Positions 1 to 8,145 of a stretch of DNA of 64,000 nucleotides are shown piece after piece. Source of the DNA: 20CM-2-65-7 sp963830455 (GTDB lineage Bacteria > Gemmatimonadota > Gemmatimonadetes > Gemmatimonadales > GWC2-71-9). The stretch covers positions 124,001 to 188,000 of the forward strand of contig CAWHMT010000001.1 in the NCBI GenBank assembly GCA_963830455.1. The letters run 5' to 3'. Under the pieces are notes generated by a model. That model was not told where the DNA came from. It made no database searches and saw only the letters and a list, made by a program, of their open reading frames with translations. Position 1 is the first letter of the stretch. Each line of letters begins with the position of its first letter. The position numbers were made by a program, and so were the translations under genes.

Positions 1-1046
1 TTGAGCTGGGGCTGCTGTGGCCGCACTTCATGGAGCTGGCCGGCCCGTTGATCGGGATGCCGTTCTCGCTCGAGGGATTCGCATTCTTCACCGAAGCCAT
101 TTTCCTCGGCGTCTATTTGTACGGTTGGGACAAGGTGTCGCCGCGCGCGCATCTGACCGCCGGGATCCTCGTCGCGGTCAGCGGCGCGCTCTCGGGGATC
201 TTCGTGGTGATCGCCAACGCGTGGATGAACACGCCCACGGGCTACGTCATCGTCGACGGGGTGATGCGAAGCGTCGACCCGATCGCGGCCATGCTGACGC
301 CGGCGGCGTTCCCCCAGGTGCTGCACATGACGCTGGCGGCGTATGCGGCGACCGGCCTCGGCGTCGCGGGCATTCACGCCTTGTTGTTGCTCCGTAATCG
401 GACCAGCGGGTTCAATCGGGCGGCCCTCGCGATCGGGCTCCTGGTGGGAGCACCCGCGGCCATCCTGCAGCCGATCGCAGGCGATATCGCGGCACGCTAC
501 GTGGCGCGCCGGCAACCCGTGAAGCTCGCGGCGATGGAGTCAGTCTATAAGACGCAAGGGGCCGCGCCCCTCAAGGTGGTCCCCGGCGTCGAGATCCCGT
601 ACGCGCTCTCACTGCTGGCCTTCCACGATCCCAAGGCAGTCGTGCAGGGACTCGACTCGGTGCCCCGCGACGAGTGGCCGAACGTCGGACTGGTTCATTC
701 CTCGTTCAACGTGATGGTGGCACTCGGGACCTACATGGCGGTCGTGAGCCTGTGGGCCGCGTGGCTCGCGCTGCGCAAACGCGATCTCGCCTCACGACGC
801 CGATTCCTGTGGGCGCTGGTGATTGCGGCGCCGTGCGGCTTCGTCGCGACCGAGGCGGGATGGATGGTCACGGAGCTGGGGCGGCAACCGTGGACCATTT
901 ACGGTATCCTGAAAACCGCCGACGCGGTCACGCCGATGCCGGGACTCATCGTGCCGTTCCTGGCGATCACACTGCTGTACTGCGCGCTGGGCGCGATCGT
1001 CGGCTGGCTGCTCTACCGGCACATCAGCCAGAGCCCGCAGACCTGA
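1..1046 (+). CDS. cydA: Cytochrome bd ubiquinol oxidase subunit I (5' end cut off)
   Basis: This is the quinol-binding, haem-carrying subunit of cytochrome bd oxidase, which reduces oxygen with electrons from quinol in the inner membrane. The frame is open from the window edge; about 348 residues are present of a usual 440-520, so roughly the first 100 residues, including the first haem ligand region, lie outside. The segment PLIGMPFSLEGFAFF and the stretch GRQPWTIYGILKTADAV (near nt 880-930) are family hallmarks, and several hydrophobic helices follow. The stop shares one base with the cydB start (TGATG), as expected for a cydAB operon. The internal ATG at 30 is not the true start because the homologous frame continues upstream of it. 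Confidence 0.93.
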   Translation, partial: ELGLLWPHFMELAGPLIGMPFSLEGFAFFTEAIFLGVYLYGWDKVSPRAHLTAGILVAVSGALSGIFVVIANAWMNTPTGYVIVDGVMRSVDPIAAMLTPAAFPQVLHMTLAAYAATGLGVAGIHALLLLRNRTSGFNRAALAIGLLVGAPAAILQPIAGDIAARYVARRQPVKLAAMESVYKTQGAAPLKVVPGVEIPYALSLLAFHDPKAVVQGLDSVPRDEWPNVGLVHSSFNVMVALGTYMAVVSLWAAWLALRKRDLASRRRFLWALVIAAPCGFVATEAGWMVTELGRQPWTIYGILKTADAVTPMPGLIVPFLAITLLYCALGAIVGWLLYRHISQSPQT

Positions 1047-2032
1047 TGCTGCTGCTCTCGCACACGCTCGCCGGCGTCATTCTCGTTGCGCTCACCGCGT
1101 ACGTCCTGCTCGGCGGTGCCGATTTCGGCGGGGGTATTTGGGACCTGCTGGCCGACGGCCCGCGCAAGACGCGCCAGCGCGAGCTCATCGCGCACGCGAT
1201 CGGGCCGGTGTGGGAAGCGAATCACGTCTGGCTGATTCTCGCGATGGTGCTGCTGTTCACGTGCTTCCCGCGCGCGTTCGCGCGCATCGCGATCGCGTTG
1301 CACGTGCCGTTGACGCTCATGTTGATCGGCATCGTGCTGCGTGGCTCGGCGTTCGTTTTTCAGGCATATGGCGCGGGCGCGGGGGAGGGGTGGCGACGGG
1401 TCTTCGCGATTGCGAGTCTGGTGACGCCGGTGCTGCTTGGCGTGTGCGTCGGTGCGGTTGCGTCGGGGGCGATCGGCGCGGCAGTGGGCATTCCCGGTGA
1501 GACGTTTTACGCGCTGTACGTCGCTCCGTGGTTGACGTCCTTCTCGCTGGCCGTGGGATTACTCACCCTCACCTGCTTCGCATATCTGGCGGCCGTGTAT
1601 CTGACGCTGGAAACGCGTGATCCCGAGCTCCAAGCCGACTTCCGGCTGCGCGCGATCGTGTCGGGCGTCTGGGTGTTGATGATGGCGGGACTCGCGTTGG
1701 CGCTGGCGCCACACCGCAACGTCGTCGACCACCGTCTGGCCGTGCTCATGGGCTTGGCGGCGCTCTCGGCGTTCTGGGCACTCTGGCAGCGGCGTTATGG
1801 TGTGGCGCGCATCGCGGCGGCGGCAGCGGTGGCGCTGATTCTCTGGGGGTGGGGCGTTGCGCAGTATCCCTTCATCCTGCCCCCCGCCCTCACGATCGGG
1901 GGAGCCGCCGCGCCGCCGATCACGCTCGAGCTCGCGCTGATCGCGGTTGGCGTTGGCGCGATGGTGTTGTTCCCGTCGTTGTACTACTTGTTCAAGGTCT
2001 TCAAGGCGCGAACCGGCTTATCCGTGTCCTGA
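1046..2032 (+). CDS. cydB: Cytochrome bd ubiquinol oxidase subunit II
   Basis: CydB is the second membrane subunit of cytochrome bd oxidase and is needed to hold the haem b595/d site in CydA. The 328-residue protein begins MLLLSHTLAG, has the conserved N-terminal GGADFGGGIWDLL (residues 23-35) and the WEANHVWLI motif at 56-64, and shows about eight hydrophobic segments. The start ATG shares a base with the cydA stop, so the two are co-translated; a longer reading of this frame into cydA is a shadow. Length is slightly below the usual 330-380. No cydX or cydCD is seen downstream; the next gene is on the other strand. Confidence 0.93.
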   Translation: MLLLSHTLAGVILVALTAYVLLGGADFGGGIWDLLADGPRKTRQRELIAHAIGPVWEANHVWLILAMVLLFTCFPRAFARIAIALHVPLTLMLIGIVLRGSAFVFQAYGAGAGEGWRRVFAIASLVTPVLLGVCVGAVASGAIGAAVGIPGETFYALYVAPWLTSFSLAVGLLTLTCFAYLAAVYLTLETRDPELQADFRLRAIVSGVWVLMMAGLALALAPHRNVVDHRLAVLMGLAALSAFWALWQRRYGVARIAAAAAVALILWGWGVAQYPFILPPALTIGGAAAPPITLELALIAVGVGAMVLFPSLYYLFKVFKARTGLSVS

Positions 2033-2049
2033 GCGAAGCAGAGTGGGTC

Positions 2050-2205
2050 CTATTCAAAAATCCCGATTCGTTGGACCACCCACCACGCCGCCACGCCACC
2101 GGCAACAAATCCCAGGACGGCGCCAAAGGGGCCGATCAGTTTGTTGCCGATGGTCCCTACGATCGTGCCGACGATGAAGCTGACAAGCGTTTTGAGCAGT
2201 CTCAT
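2050..2205 (-). CDS. Small glycine-rich membrane protein (51 aa)
   Basis: This short frame is too small for routine gene lists, but its ATG overlaps the stop of the DUF167 gene (ATGA at 2202-2205), the junction type used through this operon. The product is almost all hydrophobic: a basic start MRLLKTLVSF, then helix-forming stretches with small-residue spacing (GTIVGTIGNK, LGFVAGGVAAWW), suggesting one or two tightly packed membrane helices of the glycine-zipper kind. I do not recognise a family. It is the last gene of odhA-yggT-DUF167 and ends facing the cydB stop, 17 bases away. The coding call rests on the overlap and composition only. Confidence 0.6.
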   Translation of the reverse strand: MRLLKTLVSFIVGTIVGTIGNKLIGPFGAVLGFVAGGVAAWWVVQRIGIFE

Positions 2206-2468
2206 GTAGCCTCCAGGATCCGCAGTGCCGCTGCCGTCTCGAGCCCCGTGATCGTTACCGCCTTGCGCCGGCCCAACGCGCCCGCGGTGATGGCGATCGC
2301 GCTTCGCGCAACTCCCAATCGTTTCGCCAGAAAGCGAATCAGCTCGGCATTGGCAGCGCCGGCGACTGGCGGCGCCGCGATTCTGATCTTGAGCGCGTCT
2401 CCATGATGGCCAACGACGGCGGTCGTCGACGCGCGGGGGACGATATGTAGGACGAGGCGCGCGGTCAG
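2202..2468 (-). CDS. DUF167 (YggU family) protein, apparent CTG start
   Basis: This small conserved protein of unknown role is widely found next to yggT. The product contains the family core VPRASTTAVVGHHGDALKIR followed by APPVAGAANAELIRFLAKRLGV and a C-terminal ITGLETAAALRILEAT. The family normally starts 5-15 residues before VPRAS. At that place there is no ATG, GTG or TTG; a CTG at 2468-2466 overlaps the yggT stop (CTGA), giving 88 residues, a normal length. The nearest in-frame canonical codon is a GTG about 60 bases inside yggT, which would add an unmatched N-terminus. Function and family are secure; the start is inferred. Confidence 0.8.
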   Translation of the reverse strand: MTARLVLHIVPRASTTAVVGHHGDALKIRIAAPPVAGAANAELIRFLAKRLGVARSAIAITAGALGRRKAVTITGLETAAALRILEAT

Positions 2469-3034
2469 GCTGCCAGCATCGAGAGCAGAATCGTTCGCAG
2501 CACCATCAACACGAGCCACGCCACGATCGGACTCAAATCCATTGCGCCGAGCGGCGGGATCACGCGTCGAATCGGCTCGACCAGCCAATCGGTGAGGACG
2601 TACGCGGGCCGAATCCATTTCGAGTAGCGAAACATCCCGAACCACGCCGCGATGACCCGCACGATCAGCGCGAAGAACAGAATGTTGTAGAGGAGCACGA
2701 CGATCAGCCGCAACGTTCCTCTCGGGCCACCATGCGCGGCCCGTTGTGCGGTCTCGAATGTCGCCACGAACCATCCCGCGAGTGAAATGAACACGATCCC
2801 CAGAATCGCGGTGATGACGATCAGCCAGCCGCCCGCGTGCGTGGGATTGCCGCCCATGCGCACCAGCCGTCGCTCGACCGGCCGCATGACGGGATCGGTG
2901 ACGGTGCGCATGGTTTTGCCCAGCGCTCCAAAGGGAGAGACGCGTCGCGTCCGCACCAGCCACGACAACAGAGCGATGACAGCGGCGAGGGCGACGAGAC
3001 CGAATACGGTGTAGCGGAGTACAGCGTTCTCCAT
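2465..3034 (-). CDS. yggT: YggT family integral membrane protein
   Basis: YggT proteins are small inner-membrane proteins linked to osmotic shock tolerance, cell division and membrane organisation; the biochemical role is unknown. At 189 residues this is the two-repeat form: each half has a helix pair with the pattern VTDPVMRPVERR (about residues 45-56) and LTDWLVEPIRRVIPPLGAMDLSP (about 147-169), matching the family D-P-I-R-R-x-I-P signature. Four hydrophobic segments are visible. It starts two bases after the odhA stop and its own stop overlaps the DUF167 gene, so it is translationally coupled on both sides. yggT-DUF167 pairs are common; being placed behind odhA is less so. Confidence 0.9.
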   Translation of the reverse strand: MENAVLRYTVFGLVALAAVIALLSWLVRTRRVSPFGALGKTMRTVTDPVMRPVERRLVRMGGNPTHAGGWLIVITAILGIVFISLAGWFVATFETAQRAAHGGPRGTLRLIVVLLYNILFFALIVRVIAAWFGMFRYSKWIRPAYVLTDWLVEPIRRVIPPLGAMDLSPIVAWLVLMVLRTILLSMLAA

Positions 3035-3036
3035 GA

Positions 3037-6000
3037 CTACGGCGACGCGCTCCCGTAGGCGGCGGCGACAATCCGTTCCTGCTCGGCCTTATGGGCGGCG
3101 GGATACCCTTCGGCGGGACTCGAGCGCTCCGGACGGGAGACATCGGTCAGCGTGACCGCCGGCGGCAGCACTTCGCGAATCTTGGGCAGGACGAACTTGC
3201 GCGCCCCCATGTTGCGCGGCTCCTCCTGCACCCAGACGACCTCCTTGAGGTTCGGATAGCGGCGCACGTACTCGCCGATCTCCGCCGCCGGGAACGGATA
3301 GAGCAGCTCGATGCGGCCGATCTTCACGTTCGGCACCTCGGATCGGAGCGGGGAGGCGACGATGTCGTAATAGATCTTGCCGCTGCACAGCAGCAATCGC
3401 GTGACGCGTTCCGGCCACGTGCGATCGCGGTCCCAGAGCACCGCCCGGAACTTGCCGAGCACGAGATCGTCGAGCTGGGACGTCGCCGCCGGGAGCCGCA
3501 GCAGGCTCTTGGGCGTCATCACGACGAGCGGCCGGATCTCCTGATGGCGAGCCTGGCGCCGGAGCAGATGGAAGTACTGCGCCGGCGTGGTGCAGTTGGC
3601 CACGCGGATGTTGCCTTCGGCCCCCAGGGCCAGGAAGCGCTCCAGGCGAGCACTGGAATGCTCGGGCCCCTGGCCCTCGTACCCGTGAGGCAGCAGCAGC
3701 GTCAGGCGCGAGGTCTCGCCCCACTTCGCGAGCCCCGCGATCAGGAACTGGTCGATCACGACCTCGGCCCCGTTGGCGAAATCGCCGAATTGCGCCTCCC
3801 ACAGCACGAGCGCTTCCGGTGACGCGACGGCGTATCCGTACTCGAACCCCAGACAGGCGTACTCCGACAATGGGCTGTTGTAGAGCTCAAACGGGACCTG
3901 AACGCCGGACAGGTGCTGAATCGGGGCATGGTGTTGGCCGGTGCGCGCATCGTGCAGGACCAAGTGCCGCTGGCTGAACGTGCCGCGCTCGGTGTCCTGG
4001 CCGGTCAATCGGATCGGCGTGCCGTCGGTGAGGAGCGAGGCGAACGCGAGCGATTCCGCGTGCGCCCATTCGATGCCCTCGGACTCGAGTGCGTCGCGGC
4101 GCTTCTCAAGCTGCTTCTGAAGCTTGGGATGCATCGTGAAGCCATCCGGGACCGCCAGCAGCTCGGCGTTCAGCCGCAGCAGAACGTCCGCCGCCACCGC
4201 CGTCGCCGGTTCGGGCGCGCTCTTGGGCGTGATCCGCTGGGTGTCTTCCGTGCGCTGGCCCGATTTCACCTTTTGCTGGATCTCGGCCAGGCGCTGGTAC
4301 GCCGCGTCGAAATCGGCTTCGGCCTGCGCCGCCTCGATAATGCCTTCGCTCGCGAGCCGCGCCGCATACTTCTGGCGCACCGTAGGTGTGTTCTTGATGC
4401 GCTCGTACATCATCGGCTGCGTGTACGCGGGCTCGTCGGCCTCGTTGTGCCCGTAGCGGCGGTAGCCCACCAGATCGATGACCACGTCGCCGTGAAATTT
4501 CTCGCGGTACATCATCGCCAGGCGCACCGCCGCGAGGCACGCTTCGGGATCGTCGGCGTTCACGTGCACCAGCGGCACGTCGAAGCCTTTGGCGAGATCG
4601 CTCGAGTAATCGGTGGAGCGGCCGTCACGCGGGTCGGTGGTGAAGCCGATCTGGTTATTCAGGATCAGGTGATTGGTGCCGCCGGTCGAATAGCCGCGCA
4701 GCCGCGCCAGATTGAATGTCTCCGCCACGACGCCCTGGCCGGCGAACGCGGCATCGCCGTGCAGCAGCACCGGCAACGCGATCTTGACGTCATGGTGGCC
4801 ACCGGGCGTGTGACGATCGGTCTGATCGGCGCGCGCGCGTCCTTCCACGACGGGATTGACCGCCTCGAGGTGGCTCGGGTTCGGCGAGAGCGTCACCGCG
4901 ACGTCTTTGCCGGTAGACGTGTGGTAAACGCCTTCGGCGCCGTGGTGGTACTTCACATCGCCCGTGCCGGCGTTCCATCCTTCCGATTCCGCGGTTTCTT
5001 CCCGGCGGCCGCCCTCGAACTCGGCCAGGATCGTTTCATAGGGGACGTTCACGACGTGGGCGAGCACGTTGAGCCGGCCCCGGTGCGCCATGCCGATGGT
5101 GGCTTTGCGCGTGCCATGCGCTCCCGCCAGCTCGATCGTGAAATCGATCATCGGGACCGTCATGTCGAGGCCCTCGATCGAGAAGCGCTTCTGGCCGAGG
5201 TAGGCCTTATGCAGGAAGCGCTCGAGCGCTTCGACCACGGTCAGGCGTGCGAGCAGCTGCTTCTTGCCGTCGGGCGACAGCGGGCGCCGGTGTTCGCCCG
5301 ACTCGATCACCTGCCGCAGCCAGATCCGCTCCTGGTGGCTGCCGATATGCTCGACCTCGTACGCGATCGTGCCGCAGTACGTCGCGCGCAGATGTGGCAG
5401 CGCGTCGGCGAGCGTCTGGCCCGGCACGTAGATGCGCAGCACGTCGGCGGGAATGCGCGCCATGATCTCGGGCGTGAGGCCGAGTCGCGCGGGATCGAGC
5501 GAGGGGTCGCCGGGGGGCTCGCCGCCGAGGGGATCGAGGTGGGCGGCGAGATGGCCGAAGTTGCGGAGCGCTCGAACTAACGCGTAAGCAGCCGCGACGT
5601 ACTTGAGATCTTCGACATCGTGCGTCGTGCGTGGTGCGTCGTGCGTGGGAACGTCCCGCTCGATCGCCGCAGGAGCCGGCGCAGCGGATGGTTTTGGTAG
5701 GGGCGCAACATGTTGCGCCCCTACAGGCGCCTTCATGCTGTCGGTTATTGTCTCGTAAAACCGCTCCTCTCCTTGCAACAGAGAGTCGAGAGTACGAAGG
5801 AACGTTCCCGATTCCGCGCCCTGGATGATTCGGTGATCGTAGGTGCTCGTGATCGTGATGATCTTCGCGCCGCCGATATCGCGAATGGTGCCCGTGGCGA
5901 TGATCGAGCCCTGGCCCTTCATGAGGCGCGGGACCGACGCGACCGTGCCGAGCGTTCCTGGATTGGTCAGCTGGACTGTGCCGCCGGAGAAGTCATCAGG

Positions 6001-6702
6001 CATTAGACGGTTAGAGCGCGCCTTTTCGACGAGTGCTTCGTAGGCCGCGTGGAACGCCGCGAAATCCATCGTTTCGGCGTGCTTGATCACGGGGACGACC
6101 AACGCGCGACTGCCGTCCTTCTTCTCGACGTCGACGGCGAGGCCGAGCCCGATCGCACCCGGGTCGACGCGGTGTGGCTTGCCGTCGATCTCCTGAAAGG
6201 CATGCGTCATCACGGGGAACCGCTTCGCCGCCTGAACGATCGCGTATCCGATCAGGTGTGTGAACGAGATCTTCTTCCCGCTGGCGGCGAGCTGGGCATT
6301 GAGCGCTTTGCGCCGAGTGTCGAGCGTGGTCGCGGAGATGTCTCGGAACGAGGTCGCCGTGGGGACGGTGAGCGACTCGGTCATGTTCGCGACGAGGCGG
6401 GCGGCGGGACCGGTGATCGGTGTGGCACCGGGGGGACGGGGGACGGGGGATGGGGGAAGGGTACTGCTGGGCGCCGGTCTAACTACCGGGGCTGCGGTGT
6501 ACCCGTCCCTCGTCCCCCGTCCCTCTTCCCTAGGAAGCTCAGACCGATCGACAGGAATGATTGGGAGTTCGGCCTGTCGGCCGTTGTCAAAAAGCTCCCG
6601 CCACTCCGGTCCAACTGCAGACGGATCGCGGAGGTACTCCTCGTACATGACCTGCACGAAGGCGGCGTTGTGGGTACCGAAGACGAATTCGCTCACGGGC
6701 AC
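3037..6702 (-). CDS. odhA: Multifunctional 2-oxoglutarate decarboxylase / dihydrolipoyl succinyltransferase (OdhA/Kgd type)
   Basis: This 1221-residue TCA-cycle enzyme fuses an E2 succinyltransferase core to the thiamine-diphosphate E1 of 2-oxoglutarate dehydrogenase. Order: N-terminal helix (FVQVMYEEYLRDPSAVGPEW, about 15-34); a repeat-derived linker (about 50-100); the E2 core (about 105-335) with the actinobacterial-type TYDHRIIQGAESG; a second repeat-derived linker (about 335-370); then E1 with ThDP/metal motif GDAAFAGQG (near 650) and LNNQIGFTTDPRD. There is no lipoyl domain, as in OdhA, so lipoyl carriers must come from another protein, such as pyruvate dehydrogenase E2. The start is a GTG at 6702; a second GTG at 6696 is possible. 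Both linkers carry hairpin elements described separately. Confidence 0.94.
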   Translation of the reverse strand: MPVSEFVFGTHNAAFVQVMYEEYLRDPSAVGPEWRELFDNGRQAELPIIPVDRSELPREEGRGTRDGYTAAPVVRPAPSSTLPPSPVPRPPGATPITGPAARLVANMTESLTVPTATSFRDISATTLDTRRKALNAQLAASGKKISFTHLIGYAIVQAAKRFPVMTHAFQEIDGKPHRVDPGAIGLGLAVDVEKKDGSRALVVPVIKHAETMDFAAFHAAYEALVEKARSNRLMPDDFSGGTVQLTNPGTLGTVASVPRLMKGQGSIIATGTIRDIGGAKIITITSTYDHRIIQGAESGTFLRTLDSLLQGEERFYETITDSMKAPVGAQHVAPLPKPSAAPAPAAIERDVPTHDAPRTTHDVEDLKYVAAAYALVRALRNFGHLAAHLDPLGGEPPGDPSLDPARLGLTPEIMARIPADVLRIYVPGQTLADALPHLRATYCGTIAYEVEHIGSHQERIWLRQVIESGEHRRPLSPDGKKQLLARLTVVEALERFLHKAYLGQKRFSIEGLDMTVPMIDFTIELAGAHGTRKATIGMAHRGRLNVLAHVVNVPYETILAEFEGGRREETAESEGWNAGTGDVKYHHGAEGVYHTSTGKDVAVTLSPNPSHLEAVNPVVEGRARADQTDRHTPGGHHDVKIALPVLLHGDAAFAGQGVVAETFNLARLRGYSTGGTNHLILNNQIGFTTDPRDGRSTDYSSDLAKGFDVPLVHVNADDPEACLAAVRLAMMYREKFHGDVVIDLVGYRRYGHNEADEPAYTQPMMYERIKNTPTVRQKYAARLASEGIIEAAQAEADFDAAYQRLAEIQQKVKSGQRTEDTQRITPKSAPEPATAVAADVLLRLNAELLAVPDGFTMHPKLQKQLEKRRDALESEGIEWAHAESLAFASLLTDGTPIRLTGQDTERGTFSQRHLVLHDARTGQHHAPIQHLSGVQVPFELYNSPLSEYACLGFEYGYAVASPEALVLWEAQFGDFANGAEVVIDQFLIAGLAKWGETSRLTLLLPHGYEGQGPEHSSARLERFLALGAEGNIRVANCTTPAQYFHLLRRQARHQEIRPLVVMTPKSLLRLPAATSQLDDLVLGKFRAVLWDRDRTWPERVTRLLLCSGKIYYDIVASPLRSEVPNVKIGRIELLYPFPAAEIGEYVRRYPNLKEVVWVQEEPRNMGARKFVLPKIREVLPPAVTLTDVSRPERSSPAEGYPAAHKAEQERIVAAAYGSASP
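5620..5647. repeat. Tandem 7-mer repeat (GTGCGTS) inside odhA
   Basis: Four tandem 7-mers of the form GTGCGTC/GTGCGTG run through the linker between the E2 and E1 parts of odhA. On the coding strand they encode a polar Thr-His-Asp-Ala-Pro-Arg stretch absent from a minimal linker. The same word occurs at 30410-30470 and 52986-53035, so this is a member of a dispersed family. Confidence 0.75.
5697..5724. repeat. Perfect 28-bp palindrome inside odhA
   Basis: The half-site GTAGGGGCGCAACA is followed directly by its exact reverse complement, 14+14 bases with no spacer. It lies 50 bases from the 7-mer repeat, in the same E2-E1 linker, and encodes GAQHVAPLP. Being a perfect palindrome, it reads nearly the same on both strands. 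A stem of this strength inside a coding region is not explained by protein constraint and looks like an inserted element. Confidence 0.85.
6430..6533. repeat. G-rich 7-mer inverted repeat inside odhA
   Basis: The left arm (6430-6462) is built of G-rich 7-mers of the type GGGGGAC, GGGGGAT, GGGGGAA. The right arm (6500-6533) is close to their reverse complement (GTCCCTC, GTCCCCC, GTCCCTC, TTCCCTA), with about 37 bases between. It encodes a Pro/Arg/Ser linker between the N-terminal helix and the E2 core of OdhA. The plus strand of the left arm has five G-runs and could form a quadruplex. Confidence 0.75.
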
Positions 6703-6746
6703 GAAATCTACAACGTATCGTTCCCAATCCCTACCGGAGGCGAGCC

Positions 6747-6803
6747 ATGAAACTGATCACGACGATCGTCCGGCCGGCGCTGCGCGCGGCCGACGCCCAA
6801 TGA
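6747..6803 (+). pseudogene. P-II-like gene stub (18 codons)
   Basis: A strong ribosome-binding site (CCGGAGG, six bases before the ATG) leads into an 18-codon frame, MKLITTIVRPALRAADAQ, ending in TGA at 6801. The first ten residues match the N-terminus typical of nitrogen-regulatory P-II proteins (MKLITAI(I/V)(K/R)P), and the frame then stops. It runs divergently from odhA (start 6702). It may be the remaining 5' end of a deleted glnB-type gene or a short leader peptide. No P-II body follows in any frame before the VWA gene ends at 6822. Confidence 0.4.
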
Positions 6804-6821
6804 CGCAGGTGGCGGGGGGAC

Positions 6822-8120
6822 TCAGCTTACGCGGCGAGTCTTCCTTCTCATGAAGTCCATCAGGATGAACTGCCCGAGCGTCATCGTATTCGTGAAGTAC
6901 GCCTTGCCGCGGCAGATGGCGGAAACCTTCTTCACGAACTCCACCAGGCTGCGGTCGCGCGCCAGCATGAACGTGTTGATCAGGATGCCGCTGCGGCGGC
7001 ACAACGCGACCTCGCGGTAGGTCGCCTGCAGAATGTGCGGGTCGAGGCCCATCGAGTTCACGTAGATCCTGCCGTCGGGCTGCGTCAGCGCCGACGGCTT
7101 CCCGTCCGTGATCATGATGATCTGGCGCATGTCCTTGCGCTGCCCCATCAGGATCCGCCGCGCCAGCTTGAGCCCTTCCGTTGTGTTCGTGTGATACGGC
7201 CCCACCTGCGCGTGCGCGAGCTGGCCGATCGGGATCTCTTCCGCCGTGTCGTGGAACAGCACCACGCGCAGCGTGTCGCCGGGAAACTGCGTCCGGATCA
7301 AATGGGTGAGCGCGAGCGCGACCTTCTTCGCAGGCGTAAACCGGTCCTCGCCGTACAGAATCATCGAATGCGAGCAGTCGAGCATCAACACGGTCGCCGA
7401 GGAGGAACGGTACTCGGCCTGATGCACCATCAGGTCATCGTACTCGAGGTTGATCGGCACGCCGAGACCTTCGCGCTTCAGCGCATGTGACAGCGTCGCG
7501 TTGACGTCGAGGTTGAGCGTATCGCCGTACTCGTAGCGCTTGCTCGCGGCCTCGGCCTCGACTCCGGTCGCCAGGTGTTCGGTCTCGTGCGCGCCGAAGC
7601 TCGACTTGCCGATACTGCCCATCAAGTGCTTGAGCGTGCGGTAGCCGAGAAAGTCGATGCCCTTGTCGGTGAGATTGAACTGCACCTGCTGCGCGGCTTC
7701 TTTCGCCATGCCGCCCGGGCCCAGCACCGGTTGCTGCGCGCCCGGCATCTTCGGCGCCTGCTGGAGATTCAGGTAGCCTTCATCGATCAGCTTCTGCACG
7801 ATCTGGTCGAGCAGGTCGGCCAGTTGTTTCTGCAGCTCGGCGTCCTTCTGCGCGTCGCCGGTCGATTCGCCGCGCAACGCGCCGAGCATTTCGGGCGTGA
7901 GCTGCCCGGAGTCCATGAGCGCTTGCAGGATCGCCTGCCGCAGTGCGTCGAGGGAACGGTCGGGATCTTCCTCCCCGAATTCTCCCCAGAACGGATGCGA
8001 GTAGGCACCGCCCGCAAATCCCGACTGCAACAGGAAGTCGGCGAGCTGGTCGAGCAACGCCTGCAGGTTGAGCGTCTCGAGCAGGCCGGGAACGTAGCGG
8101 CTGTACGTCGTGTAGCGCAT
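6822..8120 (-). CDS. VWA-domain protein, likely MoxR partner
   Basis: A 432-residue cytoplasmic protein with a helical N-terminal part (residues 1-230, Gln/Leu-rich with an acidic loop EFGEEDPDRS) and a C-terminal von Willebrand A domain (about 235-425). The metal-ion site is present as DCSHS (DxSxS, near 246), followed by the threonine/aspartate elements GPYHTNTTEG and ITDGKPS. Such proteins pair with MoxR/magnesium-chelatase-like AAA+ ATPases that remodel or load metals into target proteins; the likely partner here is at 11634-13121. Three genes of other strand or family separate them. No signal peptide is seen. Confidence 0.85.
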   Translation of the reverse strand: MRYTTYSRYVPGLLETLNLQALLDQLADFLLQSGFAGGAYSHPFWGEFGEEDPDRSLDALRQAILQALMDSGQLTPEMLGALRGESTGDAQKDAELQKQLADLLDQIVQKLIDEGYLNLQQAPKMPGAQQPVLGPGGMAKEAAQQVQFNLTDKGIDFLGYRTLKHLMGSIGKSSFGAHETEHLATGVEAEAASKRYEYGDTLNLDVNATLSHALKREGLGVPINLEYDDLMVHQAEYRSSSATVLMLDCSHSMILYGEDRFTPAKKVALALTHLIRTQFPGDTLRVVLFHDTAEEIPIGQLAHAQVGPYHTNTTEGLKLARRILMGQRKDMRQIIMITDGKPSALTQPDGRIYVNSMGLDPHILQATYREVALCRRSGILINTFMLARDRSLVEFVKKVSAICRGKAYFTNTMTLGQFILMDFMRRKTRRVS

Positions 8121-8145
8121 CGATTCCTAATCTAGCACCGATCGG

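Noticed and set aside
3913..5580. A 555-codon open frame on the plus strand opposite odhA
   Set aside because: Antisense to well-supported E1 coding sequence; arginine-rich, no motif. High GC makes stop codons rare on the opposite strand.
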